Origin: Georgenia thermotolerans
GTDB lineage: Bacteria > Actinomycetota > Actinomycetes > Actinomycetales > Actinomycetaceae
NCBI RefSeq assembly: GCF_009193185.1
Contig: NZ_VUKF01000017.1
Location: 1 to 64,000, forward strand
Direction of reading: 5' to 3'
DNA length: 64,000 bases
Part shown: positions 38,046 to 47,105 of the stretch, piece after piece
Numbering within the stretch: position 1 is the first letter of the stretch
Layout: each line of letters starts with the position of its first letter
The notes under the pieces: generated by a model
Databases searched by the model: none
What the model saw: only the letters and a program-made list of their open reading frames with translations
What the model was told of the DNA's origin: nothing
Made by a program: the position numbers and the translations under genes

Positions 38046-39055
38046 GTTCTGACGGCCGACTCCCGGCCAGCCCGCCGCTGTTCCTCACCGACAAGGACGT
38101 CGAGGCGCTGTCCAGCTGGACCCACGCGATCGACGCGATCCGGGCTGCATACTCCAAGCCCGAGAGCGCCGAGCGCACGCCGGGCCGAATCTTCGCGCAG
38201 AGTCCCCGCGAGTGGATTCGCGTCATGCCCTCGGTCCCCGAGGAGGGCAAGGTGTTCGGCACGAAGTCGATCGTCGGGTCGTTCGGGGACGAGCTGCGGG
38301 TGAGCTACCTGATCTCCCTCTTCGACAAGGAGAGCGCCGACCTGCTCGCCCTCGTCGACGGCAACCGTGTCACCGGCCTGCGCACAGCGGCGACGACGGC
38401 GGTGGGCACAGAGGCCATCACGCCGGCGCGCCCGCTGGTCGTGGGCGTGATCGGCTCGGGCTTCGAGGCTCGCTCGCACCTCACCGCCCTGGCGACGCTG
38501 CGCGAGTTTGCCGAGGTGCGCGTGTTCAGCCCCACGCCGGCCAACCGCGAGGCCTTCGCCCGGGACTTCGACGCCCTGCTGGACGCCCCGGTCACCGCCG
38601 TCGCGTCCGCGCAGGCGGCGGCCGAGGGCGCCGATCTGATCCTGTGCGCGGCCCGCTCACGTGACGAGTCGCCGACGGTGCAGGCCGGGTGGATCGGCGC
38701 GAACGCCACCGTCGTCTCGATCGGGTCGACCACGCCCGCGCAGCGCGAGCTGCCGGCCGACCTCATCGCGCGCGCGGCGGTCGTCGTCGCCGACGCACCG
38801 GAGGAGGTCGTGCACGGCAGCGGCGACCTCATCGCCGCACGCCACGAGGGCGTCGACGTCGACACGCTCGTCGTCCCGCTGTCCGCGGTGCTGCTCGGCG
38901 AGGTCCCCATCGACCTCGACGCGGGCATCCGGATCTACAAGTCCACCGGCTCCGGCCTCCAGGACATCGTCGTCGCCGAGATGCTCTACGACCGCGCCCG
39001 CAACGAGGGCTTCGGCTACGAGCTGCCCGTCAGCATCGTCACAACCAAGAAGTGA
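38042..39055 (+). CDS. Ornithine cyclodeaminase/mu-crystallin family protein
   Basis: The 337-residue protein has the NAD-binding signature VVGVIGSGFEARSHLTALATL (about residue 135) and the family core VDGNRVTGLRTAATTAVGTEAI in outline. Members are deaminating cyclodeaminases, imine reductases or other NAD-dependent enzymes, so the reaction cannot be fixed. It is translationally coupled to the GntR gene and followed by a DapA-family gene. This pair suggests turnover of a keto or imino acid. Confidence 0.82.
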   Translation: MSSDGRLPASPPLFLTDKDVEALSSWTHAIDAIRAAYSKPESAERTPGRIFAQSPREWIRVMPSVPEEGKVFGTKSIVGSFGDELRVSYLISLFDKESADLLALVDGNRVTGLRTAATTAVGTEAITPARPLVVGVIGSGFEARSHLTALATLREFAEVRVFSPTPANREAFARDFDALLDAPVTAVASAQAAAEGADLILCAARSRDESPTVQAGWIGANATVVSIGSTTPAQRELPADLIARAAVVVADAPEEVVHGSGDLIAARHEGVDVDTLVVPLSAVLLGEVPIDLDAGIRIYKSTGSGLQDIVVAEMLYDRARNEGFGYELPVSIVTTKK

Positions 39056-39069
39056 GGAACAACAGCACC

Positions 39070-40089
39070 ATGGTGGAGTACACGAAGAGCGAGGCCCGTG
39101 ACTGGGCCAAGCAGAACTGGAACGGCTGCATCGCCGTCACCATGCCCTCCTACACGGCCGACTTCTCGGGCATCAACGAGAAGGCGATCGCGCACGACAT
39201 CCTCAAGCTCAAGGAGCTCGGCTTCGCCGGGACGCTGCTGGTCACCGAGCTGAACGTCACGCCCGAGGAGAACGCGCGGATCACCGCCGTCGCCCGTGAG
39301 GTCGGCGGCCCGGACTTTCAGCTGTTCTTCCACTGCTCGTTCAACACGCTCGAGGAGAACCTCGCGGCGCTCAAGCTCGCGGAGAAGGCGGGCGTCGACT
39401 CCGTCCTGCTCTCCTACCCCACGTCGTACTGGCCGACGAGCCTCGACCAGGTCTTCGACTACACCAAGACCCTCTGCGACTCCACGGACCTCGGCGTGAT
39501 GCTCTTCGGCCTGCCCGCCTGGGGCTTCGAGCGCATTCACCCGGCCGGCATGCCGGTCAAGTGGGTGCGCAAGGTGCTCGACGAGATCCCGAACATCGTC
39601 GCGATCAAGGCCGAGCAGGGCTACCCCACCATCGGCGGGATCATGGAGATGTACCACCACTTCAACGGCGAGGTGATCATCAGCTGCCCAATCGAGAGCG
39701 AGACGATCCCGCTGATGTCGGTGCTCGACTTCCAGTTCTCCGGCACCAGCAACACCAACTGGACCTCCGACTACTTCCCCCGCGCCTTCAACCTCGCCCG
39801 GAACGGCAGGTGGGAGGAGGCGATGGAGCTGTGGTGGCAGGTCGCGCCCGCCCGCGCCGCCAACGTCGCCATCCTCACCGGCTCGTCCGTCGGCACGACC
39901 GTCATCAACCGCACCGGCTGGAAGTACCAGGAGTGGCTCGCCGGTTTCAACGGCGGAGCGCTGCGCGGCCCGGCCGGGCGCCTGCCGGACCGCCTCATGA
40001 AGCAGGCACGCGCCGCGCTCATCGCCTCCGGCCTGCCCGTCACCGACGCCCCGGACGAGGAGTTCGTGCGCGGTCGGATCCCCGCCTGA
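39070..40089 (+). CDS. DapA (dihydrodipicolinate synthase) family aldolase/lyase
   Basis: The 339-residue protein has a TIM-barrel DapA-family layout. It includes the Schiff-base lysine in NIVAIKAEQGYPTIGG (about residue 182) and a Tyr in LLSYPTSYW (about residue 117). Family members do pyruvate-dependent aldol addition or retro-aldol cleavage, including hydratase-aldolases of aromatic breakdown. True lysine-pathway function is unlikely in this context. The ATG at 39070 follows a GAGG 11 bases upstream. A terminator-like hairpin comes right after it. Confidence 0.82.
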   Translation: MVEYTKSEARDWAKQNWNGCIAVTMPSYTADFSGINEKAIAHDILKLKELGFAGTLLVTELNVTPEENARITAVAREVGGPDFQLFFHCSFNTLEENLAALKLAEKAGVDSVLLSYPTSYWPTSLDQVFDYTKTLCDSTDLGVMLFGLPAWGFERIHPAGMPVKWVRKVLDEIPNIVAIKAEQGYPTIGGIMEMYHHFNGEVIISCPIESETIPLMSVLDFQFSGTSNTNWTSDYFPRAFNLARNGRWEEAMELWWQVAPARAANVAILTGSSVGTTVINRTGWKYQEWLAGFNGGALRGPAGRLPDRLMKQARAALIASGLPVTDAPDEEFVRGRIPA

Positions 40090-40109
40090 CCCACCCCAGC
40101 ACGGCGCGC

Positions 40110-40144
40110 GAGGGGCCGGTCCCGTTAGCGGGAGCTGGCCCCTC
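40110..40144 (+). terminator. Terminator-like hairpin after the DapA-like gene
   Basis: GAGGGGCC (40110-40117) pairs with GGCCCCTC (40137-40144), and an inner stem TCCCG/CGGGA extends it. The hairpin is 20 bases past the stop and may separate the GntR operon from the thiolase gene. Confidence 0.65.
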
Positions 40145-40178
40145 GCCGCCGCCCCACCGAACCTGAAAGGCACACGCC

Positions 40179-41402
40179 GTGGCCAACCACCATCTGGCGC
40201 CGAACGACGCCGTCGTCGTCGCCTACCAGCGCACCCCGATCGGCCGGGCCCGCAAGGGCTCGCTCGCTGAGGAGCGTCCCGAGGACCTTGCGCTCACGGC
40301 CGTCGGGGCCACGCTCGCGCAGGTTCCCCAGCTCGACCCGCGCGAGCTGGGCGACTTCTACATGGGCTGCGCCGTGCCCGAGGGGATGCAGGGCGACAAC
40401 ATCGGGCGCCGCGTGGCCGTGCTCGCCGGCATGGACTTCCTGCCCTCGGCGTCCGTGAACCGCTTCTGCGCCTCCTCCCTGCAGGCGACGGCGATGGCCG
40501 CACAGGCGATCAAGGCGGGCGACGGCGACGCCTACCTGGTCGGCGGCGTCGAGTCGACGTCCAACCAACCGCCGATCTCGACCCGCCTGTATCCCGGGTC
40601 CGAAGAGTCGGCCGCCCGGGCGGACCGCCTCTTCGAGTCGGGCACCGCCTGGCACGACCCGCGCGAAGACGGCGGGACGCCCGATGTCTACATCACCATG
40701 GGCAAGACGGCGGAGTTCGTCGCCGGCCTGACCGGCACGACCCGGCCGGACCAGGACGAGTGGGCGCTCAAGTCGCAGCAGGCGGCCGCGAAGGCGATCG
40801 AGCGGGGGTACTTCGCGGGCGAGATCGCCCCGTACACCCGCGACGACGGCACCGTCGTGGCGGCGGACGACGGGCCCCGGCCCTCCACCACGCGCGAGGC
40901 CCTCGCCGGCCTGTCCCCGGTGTTCCGGCCCGACGGCACGGTCACGGCGGGCAACGCGAGCCCGCTCAACGACGGCGCCTCAGCCCTCGTCGTGATGAGC
41001 GGGCGACGCGCGCAGGAGCTCGGGATCCCCCCGCTCGCTCGGATCCTCGGCAGCGCCGCGAGCGCCCTGTCCCCCGAGATCATGGGCCTCGGTCCGGTCG
41101 AGGCCTCTGGCCGCCTGCTGCGGCGGCTGGGCCTGTCCATCGACGACATCGACATCATCGAGCTCAACGAGGCGTTCGCCGCCCAGGTGGTGCCGGTCGT
41201 GCGAGAGCTCGGTGCCGATCCCGAGCGGGTCAACCCGCAGGGCGGAGCCATCGCGCTCGGCCACCCCTTCGGGATGACCGGCGCCCGCCTGGTGGGCACC
41301 CTCGCGCGCAGCCTCCAGGTCAACGACAAGACCGTGGGCCTCGCCACGCTGTGCGTCGGCGGCGGTCAGGGCATGGCCCTCGTGCTGGAGCGCGTGTCGT
41401 GA
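40179..41402 (+). CDS. Acetyl-CoA acyltransferase (thiolase)
   Basis: The 407-residue thiolase carries all three catalytic residues: Cys97 (NRFCASSLQ), His362 (GHPFGMTGARL) and Cys392 (CVGGGQGMA). It can cleave acetoacetyl-CoA or another beta-ketoacyl-CoA to acetyl-CoA. It would use the product of the acetoacetyl-CoA synthetase encoded at the end of the island. The GTG at 40179 is the best start. The stop overlaps the thioesterase start (GTGA). Confidence 0.92.
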   Translation: MANHHLAPNDAVVVAYQRTPIGRARKGSLAEERPEDLALTAVGATLAQVPQLDPRELGDFYMGCAVPEGMQGDNIGRRVAVLAGMDFLPSASVNRFCASSLQATAMAAQAIKAGDGDAYLVGGVESTSNQPPISTRLYPGSEESAARADRLFESGTAWHDPREDGGTPDVYITMGKTAEFVAGLTGTTRPDQDEWALKSQQAAAKAIERGYFAGEIAPYTRDDGTVVAADDGPRPSTTREALAGLSPVFRPDGTVTAGNASPLNDGASALVVMSGRRAQELGIPPLARILGSAASALSPEIMGLGPVEASGRLLRRLGLSIDDIDIIELNEAFAAQVVPVVRELGADPERVNPQGGAIALGHPFGMTGARLVGTLARSLQVNDKTVGLATLCVGGGQGMALVLERVS

Positions 41403-41806
41403 CCGTCTCCGCGTCCGCCCAGCAGCTCATGGCCGGGGACACCAGCCTCAAGACCCTCGGCATCACCATCGTCGAGGCGTCCGAGGGCGAGGCGGTCGCC
41501 ACGCTCACGGTGCGGCCCGAGATGGCCAACGGTCACGGGATCGCCCAGGGCGGCTACGTCTTCGCCCTGGCCGACACCGCCTTCGCGTTCGCGGCCAACT
41601 CCGTGCTCGAGGGGGTAGCGACGACGGACGCGCAGATCACCTACCTCGCGCCGAGCCACGTGGGCGAGGATCTCGTCGCCCACGCGAACGTCTACTTCCA
41701 GGACGGCCGGCGCGTGATCGTCGACGTGATGGTCCACGCCGGTGACCGGAGGGTTGCGATCTTCCGCGGCACCGGTCGCACGCTCAAGGCCGCGCGCGCG
41801 GGCTGA
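41399..41806 (+). CDS. paaI: PaaI-type hotdog-fold thioesterase
   Basis: The 135-residue protein is a hotdog-fold thioesterase. It has NGHGIAQGGYVFALADTAFAFA, the PaaI signature with the active-site Asp, and the later HVGEDLVAHANV strand. PaaI enzymes release stalled aryl-CoA or acyl-CoA esters during aromatic-acid degradation. It is coupled to the thiolase gene by GTGA and is convergent with tetR, only 14 bases apart. Confidence 0.88.
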   Translation: MTVSASAQQLMAGDTSLKTLGITIVEASEGEAVATLTVRPEMANGHGIAQGGYVFALADTAFAFAANSVLEGVATTDAQITYLAPSHVGEDLVAHANVYFQDGRRVIVDVMVHAGDRRVAIFRGTGRTLKAARAG

Positions 41807-41820
41807 CGGGCTCAACCCGC

Positions 41821-42420
41821 CTAGGAACCTTCGAGAGCGTGTGCCCGGAGTCCGATGCCGTGCAGCGCAAGCTCGACGATCTCGCCCGCGAACTTGTCGT
41901 CCAGGGGCCCGTCGTGCAGGAGCAGCCGCAGGTAGATCGGGGCGTAGGCGAGATTCGCGAGCATCCCCGGCTCGACGTCCGACCGCAAGACGCCCTCGTC
42001 GATACCGCGTCGGATCAGTGCCTCGACGGCCGCGCGACGCCCGAGCCAGAACCTGTTGTGGAACTCCTGCATCGCGGCCGGGTCGTACTGGGCCTCCGCG
42101 ATCAGCTGGGCGACGAGCTTGCCGTCGAGCCCGGCGTACTGGTGCACGACGGCCGCCACGTGGTCCCGGAGCGCCTCTTCGAACGGGACATCCTCGCGCA
42201 CGGGCGTGTGCGTGAGGTACTCGCTGACGAACGCGTCGATCACGACGGCCGCCTTGTTGTCCCACCAGCGGTAGATCGTCGACTTGCTGACGCCGGCCTG
42301 CTTGGCGATCGCCTCGATCGTGAGCTTCTGGATCGTCGTGCCGCGCCGGTTACCGACGCCGAGAAGCTTCAGCGTCGACTTCAGGATCGCTTGACGGCTC
42401 TCTTCGCTGCGGCCCACCAT
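41821..42420 (-). CDS. TetR-family regulator, candidate master repressor
   Basis: The 199-residue product has an N-terminal TetR HTH (TIEAIAKQAGVSKSTIYRWWDNKAAVVIDAF) and a variable C-terminal ligand domain. It starts only 15 bases from a CGATAC-N5-GTCTCG palindrome (42436-42452), as expected for autoregulation. The same palindrome recurs before four other transcription units of the island. I infer this protein is the most likely binder; the LysR product next door is the alternative. The ligand is unknown, presumably a pathway intermediate. Confidence 0.88.
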   Translation of the reverse strand: MVGRSEESRQAILKSTLKLLGVGNRRGTTIQKLTIEAIAKQAGVSKSTIYRWWDNKAAVVIDAFVSEYLTHTPVREDVPFEEALRDHVAAVVHQYAGLDGKLVAQLIAEAQYDPAAMQEFHNRFWLGRRAAVEALIRRGIDEGVLRSDVEPGMLANLAYAPIYLRLLLHDGPLDDKFAGEIVELALHGIGLRAHALEGS

Positions 42421-42435
42421 GCGGCACAGCGTATC

Positions 42436-42452
42436 CGATACGAAACGTCTCG
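42436..42452. promoter_or_regulatory. Operator palindrome, tetR/lysR intergenic copy
   Basis: CGATAC-GAAAC-GTCTCG matches the island consensus at 11 of 12 arm positions. It is placed between the divergent tetR and lysR genes, 15 bases from the tetR start and 92 bases from the lysR start. A smaller palindrome GTATC-C-GATAC overlaps it at 42431-42441. Confidence 0.75.
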
Positions 42453-42544
42453 CAAGAGCGTGCCGTCACCCGCACCTCCGGTGGCCTCTGAGACGCTTGC
42501 CGCCACACCAGACGATTCTGCGGAGAGCGAGGGTGACTGAGGCC

Positions 42545-43486
42545 ATGGCGGCCACCGACTACAACTTGTTGCGCCCGCTACGTGCCCTCCTCGAAGAGCG
42601 GAACGTGACGAGGGCCGCCGAACGCCTGCACGTCTCGCAGTCGGCCATGTCGATCGCGCTCGCCAAGCTACGTCGGCACTACGGCGACCCGCTGCTCGTC
42701 CGTCGAGGCAATCGGCACGACCTGACGCCGCTCGCCGAGCGCCTCCTCCACGCCCTGCCTCAGGCAATCGCCGAGACGGAACAGATATTCAGGCTGCAGT
42801 CCCGGTTTGATCCGGTGACGAGCACCCGGTCGTTCGCGATCGCCGGCATCGACTACACGATTGCCCGCATCGCGCCCTCACTGACGCGCATCGTCGAGCG
42901 GGAGGCGCCGAACGTGCGGCTCGAGTTCCCTACCGTCGACGCGGCACTGGTGAACGCCCTCCCCGATTCCCTCCAGACCATCGACGGCGCGATCTTGCCG
43001 CACGGATACGTCACCGATCAGCCGCGCCTCGACCTGGCCACCGAAGCATGGGTGTGCCTCGTCGACGCGGCGTCCGGCCTCAGCGACAGACCGACCGCCG
43101 ACGAGCTGCTGACGCGCCCATGGGTCCACAATCTCGCACCACGCGAGGGCATGGGGCCGGCCAGGCAGCAGCTGCAGTTCCGCGGCATCGACATCTCGAT
43201 CGCCGCGGTCACCCCCCACTTCTTTGTCATGCCGACCCTCATCGTCGGAACCGATCGGGTCGCCCTCGTTCCCGAAGGGTTCGCACGCATGGCAGTTCGG
43301 CTGGAGCCGCGACTCCAGGCCGTCGTGCCACCGCTGGACCTCGCCCCCGTTCGCGACGCGTTCTGGTGGCATCCGGATCACGCCTACGACGCGGAGCACG
43401 TCTGGCTGCGTCACGTCCTCGAGCGCGTCGTCGAGGTCATTCGAAATCCTCATGACGGCGATACCCAAAACGCGATTCCCTCATAA
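42545..43486 (+). CDS. LysR-family transcriptional regulator
   Basis: The 313-residue protein has a winged HTH at the N-terminus (EERNVTRAAERLHVSQSAMSIALAKLRRHYGDPLLVRRG in outline). The periplasmic-binding-like effector domain follows (SFAIAGIDYTIARI; VPEGFARMAV). LysR regulators of aromatic pathways usually sense an early substrate and activate. It precedes the monooxygenase operon by 86 bases, suggesting control of that operon. The ATG at 42545 is preferred; a GTG at 42533 is possible. Confidence 0.88.
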   Translation: MAATDYNLLRPLRALLEERNVTRAAERLHVSQSAMSIALAKLRRHYGDPLLVRRGNRHDLTPLAERLLHALPQAIAETEQIFRLQSRFDPVTSTRSFAIAGIDYTIARIAPSLTRIVEREAPNVRLEFPTVDAALVNALPDSLQTIDGAILPHGYVTDQPRLDLATEAWVCLVDAASGLSDRPTADELLTRPWVHNLAPREGMGPARQQLQFRGIDISIAAVTPHFFVMPTLIVGTDRVALVPEGFARMAVRLEPRLQAVVPPLDLAPVRDAFWWHPDHAYDAEHVWLRHVLERVVEVIRNPHDGDTQNAIPS

Positions 43487-43538
43487 CGGAACTTCGTGGA
43501 TGGTGTCTTGCAGCGGAGATGCCCGCGGTCGTAGCATC

Positions 43539-43555
43539 CGATACGACACGTACTG
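43539..43555 (+). promoter_or_regulatory. Operator palindrome before the monooxygenase operon
   Basis: CGATAC-GACAC-GTACTG keeps the left arm exactly and four of six bases of the right arm of the consensus. It ends 17 bases before the GTG start at 43573 and overlaps the likely leader. Confidence 0.65.
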
Positions 43556-43572
43556 AACACGAAGGAGTGTTG

Positions 43573-45108
43573 GTGAATACCGACGTCGATGTCGTCGTCA
43601 TCGGGGGTGGCCCCGTCGGAGCGACCGCACTTGCCCTCGTGGGCCGCCTGGGCCTGACCGCAGTGGGCCTGGAGAAGGACGAGGAGATGTGGCCGACCGC
43701 TCGCGCGGTGCACTTCGACGGCGAGACCATGCGCACGCTGCAGGGTCTGGGCATCGCCGAGAAGTTCGCGGCCGTGACGATCCCGATGAAGCATGTCGAG
43801 GTCATCAACGAGTCCGGCGAGGTCCTCGTCCACGCCTCGACCGACCACTTCGGCGACCAGGCGTGGAACGACCACATCAGCTTCCACCAGCCCGACGTCG
43901 AGCGCCTCATCCGCGGGGTCGTCGACGAGACTCCGGGCGTCGAGCTCCGTTGTGGCGTGAGCGTGACGAACCTCCGGAACGTCGACGGCGGCGTCGAGGT
44001 CACCGCGGTGGCGAAGGACGGCACGGCGCAGACAGTGCGCGCCCGCTGGGTGATCGCCGCCGACGGGGCCCGGTCGGGGATCCGCCAGAGCCTCGGGATT
44101 CAGAACGACAAGTACGGCGAGGACGCCCAGTGGCTCGTCGTCGACGGACAGCTCGTCGGCGCGCCCGGTTACGCGGCCGACATGATTCAGTTCGGCCGAC
44201 ACACCCGGCCGGCGCTCTGGCTGCGGCTGCCCGGCACGCGGGTGCGCATGGAGTTCATGCTCATGCCCGACGACGACCCGAACGAGATCGTCACGCCCGC
44301 CGCCGTCGAGCGCATCAGCCGCGGCGCCCTGCCGGCGGACAAGTTCGCGCCGGACCGGCAGGCGATCTACACCTTCCGCGGGCGGATCGCTCAGCAGTGG
44401 CGCAGCGGGAACGTCTTCCTCGCGGGCGACGCGGCCCACCAGGCGCCGCCGCTCTTCGGTCAGGGCCTGTGCGCGGGGCTGCGCGACGTCGCGAACCTCG
44501 CCTGGAAGCTCGAGCTCGTCAAGCGCGGCCTCGCCGGCGATGAGCTGCTCGACACTTACGAGAGCGAGCGCAAGCCGCACGCCACCTTCTGGGTGGAGAC
44601 CGCCGCGAACCAGGCAGTCATCATCCAGACCACCGACCCCAAGGTCGCCGAGGGGCGCGACGAGTTCATCAGGGCGAACCCCACCGCCAGCGCCGTCCCC
44701 ACCTCCCCCGCCCTCGGCCCCGGCCTGCACGAGGGCGACAGGGACGAGCGCGCCGGGAAGCTCGGCATGCAGCCGATCCTCGTGGACGGCACCCGCCTTG
44801 ACGACATGGTCGGGACGCACTTCCTCGTCGTCGCCGACCGCGGGATCTACCACCAGCTGCCCGCCCCGACCAAGGCCGCGCTCGACGACGACGGCGACGT
44901 CGTCACGCTGCTCGACCCGCTCAAGGTCGGCCAGCTCCTCGCGTCGGTCGGAGCCAAGGCCGCTGTCATCCGGCCCGACCACTACATCCTCGGCGTCGGA
45001 GACACCGCGGACGATCTCGACCGCCTGGTGCACAAGATCCCCTCCGTCGCGCGAGCCACCCCCGTTATCGCCACGCAGACCACCACCGTCACCGCTGAAA
45101 CGCGTTAG
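43573..45108 (+). CDS. FAD-dependent aromatic monooxygenase (MhpA/PheA-like)
   Basis: The 511-residue flavoprotein hydroxylates a phenolic ring using NAD(P)H and oxygen. It has an N-terminal GGGPVG Rossmann FAD site (residues 11-16), a middle DG motif (VIAADGARSGIR) and GDAAHQAPPLFGQGLCAGLRD (about residue 285). The last block is close to that of 3-(3-hydroxyphenyl)propionate hydroxylases. The start is a GTG with AAGGAG five bases upstream. It heads the ring-attack operon: hydroxylase, extradiol dioxygenase, FAH hydrolase. Substrate inferred as a substituted phenol. Confidence 0.9.
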   Translation: MNTDVDVVVIGGGPVGATALALVGRLGLTAVGLEKDEEMWPTARAVHFDGETMRTLQGLGIAEKFAAVTIPMKHVEVINESGEVLVHASTDHFGDQAWNDHISFHQPDVERLIRGVVDETPGVELRCGVSVTNLRNVDGGVEVTAVAKDGTAQTVRARWVIAADGARSGIRQSLGIQNDKYGEDAQWLVVDGQLVGAPGYAADMIQFGRHTRPALWLRLPGTRVRMEFMLMPDDDPNEIVTPAAVERISRGALPADKFAPDRQAIYTFRGRIAQQWRSGNVFLAGDAAHQAPPLFGQGLCAGLRDVANLAWKLELVKRGLAGDELLDTYESERKPHATFWVETAANQAVIIQTTDPKVAEGRDEFIRANPTASAVPTSPALGPGLHEGDRDERAGKLGMQPILVDGTRLDDMVGTHFLVVADRGIYHQLPAPTKAALDDDGDVVTLLDPLKVGQLLASVGAKAAVIRPDHYILGVGDTADDLDRLVHKIPSVARATPVIATQTTTVTAETR

Positions 45109-45117
45109 GAGCACGCC

Positions 45118-46056
45118 ATGGCTTTCAGCCCGATCACCCACATCCGGCACTTCGACATCGCGGTGCCTGATTTCGAGAAGCAGGTCGAGTTCTACAAGAA
45201 CCACTGGGGCCTGACCGTCCAGCACGACGACGGCGACGTCGTCTACTTCGCGGCCGAGGGGTCCCCGGAGCAGTACGTGACGCGCGTGCGCCGGTCTGCC
45301 GACAAGCGCCTCGACCTCGTCGCCTTCGGCGCCGCCGACCGGCAGGCCGTCGACACGCTCGCCCAGGACCTCGGCCGCGCCGGCGTCCAGCTGGTCTCCG
45401 AGCCCACCGACCTCAAGACCCTGGGCGGCGGGTACGGCTTCCGTTTCTTCGACCTCGAGGGCCGCACCATAGAGGTCTCGACCGACGTCGAGGTGCGCCA
45501 GCACCGCAAGATCGAGGAACGCGAGGCGATCCCGGTCCGGCTCTCGCACGTCGTGCTGAACTCGAACGCGCCGGAGACGATGCGAGCCTGGTACGAGAAG
45601 CACCTCGGCTTCCGCCTCTCCGACACGCTCAACCACCCGCACGTCGGCGACCTGTTCTACTTCATGCGCTGCAACTCCCAGCACCACTCGATGGCCATCG
45701 CCCGCGGTCCGCACGCCTCCCTGCAGCACGCCTCGTTCGAGCTGCGCGGCCTCGACGAGTACATGCGCGGCAGCGGGCGCATGATCCGCGCCGGCTACCG
45801 GAAGATCTGGGGCCCCGGGCGGCATGCCGCCGGTGACAACACGTTCACGTACTTCATCGACCCCAACGGGAACACGATGGAGATGACCACCGAGCTCGAG
45901 ACCATCGACGAGGACAGCTGGCACCCGCACATCTTCGACGTGCAGGAGCCGGAGACCTCCGACCAGTGGGGCACCGGCGGCGACATGGACGAGTTCATCA
46001 CCAAGGAGATGTTCAACGACCCGGACACCGGCCTCTTCGTCGCACCGCCGGTCTGA
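45118..46056 (+). CDS. Type I extradiol dioxygenase (VOC fold)
   Basis: The 312-residue protein has two VOC domains. The catalytic C-terminal half shows the iron ligands His144 (LSHVVLNS), His204 (LQHASFEL) and Glu255 (NTMEMTTELE). The ligand spacing resembles that of homoprotocatechuate 2,3-dioxygenase. It would open a catechol ring made by the upstream monooxygenase, giving a semialdehyde or keto acid. The ATG follows TAGGAG with eight intervening bases. The exact catechol is unknown. Confidence 0.88.
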   Translation: MAFSPITHIRHFDIAVPDFEKQVEFYKNHWGLTVQHDDGDVVYFAAEGSPEQYVTRVRRSADKRLDLVAFGAADRQAVDTLAQDLGRAGVQLVSEPTDLKTLGGGYGFRFFDLEGRTIEVSTDVEVRQHRKIEEREAIPVRLSHVVLNSNAPETMRAWYEKHLGFRLSDTLNHPHVGDLFYFMRCNSQHHSMAIARGPHASLQHASFELRGLDEYMRGSGRMIRAGYRKIWGPGRHAAGDNTFTYFIDPNGNTMEMTTELETIDEDSWHPHIFDVQEPETSDQWGTGGDMDEFITKEMFNDPDTGLFVAPPV

Positions 46057-46079
46057 TTCCAAGGCACGAGGAGAGAGGC

Positions 46080-47105
46080 ATGGCGATGACGCGGTTCGCG
46101 ATCGGTACCTTCGTGCTCGATGGTGCCGTGGTCCCGGGCCTGGTTCAGGGCGACGAGCTCCACGACCTGCGATCCGCGCTGCCCGCGGTCTCCGTCACCT
46201 CGGAGCTGTTCTCCGACTGGGAGGCGCACCTCGACCGGCTCGCGGCCTACCTCGCCGCACCAACGGGCGCCCCGCAGCCGCTCGAGGCGCTCGGCGCCGC
46301 CGGGCGGCTGCGGGTGCTGCCCCCGGTGCAGCCGGTCGGACCGATCCTGGCCGCCGGGGCGAACTACCGCGACCACATCATCGAGATGAGCGTCGCGCAC
46401 AAGCTGGGCAGGGACGGCGCCTCGGCCGCCGAGCTTCGCGAGGACGCGGCCGCGGAGATCGACGCCCGGATCCGCACCGGTGACCCGTACGTCTGGACCG
46501 GGATACCGTCCGCCGTGAGCGGGGCCTACGACGACGTGCAGCTGCCCGATGTCGGCGCGGACGTCGACTGGGAGCTCGAGCTCGGCGTTGTCATCGGCCG
46601 GACCGCACACCGTGTCGCCGTCGAGGACGCCCTCGACCACGTGGCGGGCTACACGATCGTCAACGACCTCACGGCCCGCACGCTCGTCCCGCGCGACGAC
46701 ATGGCGAAGATCGGCACGGACTGGTTCCGTGCCAAGAACCAGCCGACCTTCTTCCCGACCGGTCCCGTCCTGGTCCCGGCGCGGTTCGTCCCCGACCCGG
46801 CCGACCTGCGCATCCAGCTCCGGCTCAACGGCCAGCTGATGCAGGACGCGACGACGGCGGGCCTGGCGTTCGACGTCCCGAGCCTGATCTCCTACGCATC
46901 ATCGGTGGCGATCCTGCAGCCCGGCGACCTGCTGATCACCGGCTCGCCCGCCGGCAACGGCTCCCACTGGAAGCGGTTCCTGCGCCACGGCGACGTCATG
47001 GAGTCGACGATCACCGGCCTGGGCCGGCAGCGGAACGTTGTTCGCGGGCCGAGCGGGGTCCTGCCGCCGTGGCAGGCATCCCGCCCGGACACGGTGTCGG
47101 CGTGA
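46080..47105 (+). CDS. FAH-family hydrolase, paralogue 1
   Basis: The 341-residue product belongs to the fumarylacetoacetate hydrolase superfamily, which cleaves C-C bonds of acylpyruvate-like compounds or decarboxylates/isomerises. It has the metal-site Glu region in VDWELELGVVIG, VNDLTAR, and a final ITGSPAG loop. It lies directly after the extradiol dioxygenase, matching action on its ring-cleavage product. The ATG at 46080 has GAGGAG six bases upstream; an ATG at 46086 is an alternative. The stop overlaps the next gene (GTGA). Confidence 0.87.
   Translation: MAMTRFAIGTFVLDGAVVPGLVQGDELHDLRSALPAVSVTSELFSDWEAHLDRLAAYLAAPTGAPQPLEALGAAGRLRVLPPVQPVGPILAAGANYRDHIIEMSVAHKLGRDGASAAELREDAAAEIDARIRTGDPYVWTGIPSAVSGAYDDVQLPDVGADVDWELELGVVIGRTAHRVAVEDALDHVAGYTIVNDLTARTLVPRDDMAKIGTDWFRAKNQPTFFPTGPVLVPARFVPDPADLRIQLRLNGQLMQDATTAGLAFDVPSLISYASSVAILQPGDLLITGSPAGNGSHWKRFLRHGDVMESTITGLGRQRNVVRGPSGVLPPWQASRPDTVSA

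Noticed and set aside
39070-40089. Lysine-biosynthesis DapA
   Set aside because: It is in an operon with GntR and an OCD-type gene in a catabolic island, and the family has many catabolic lyases.
43450-46062. An 870-residue minus-strand reading over the monooxygenase and dioxygenase
   Set aside because: The plus strand has FAD and iron-ligand motifs in two well-sized genes with ribosome sites; the other strand shows none.
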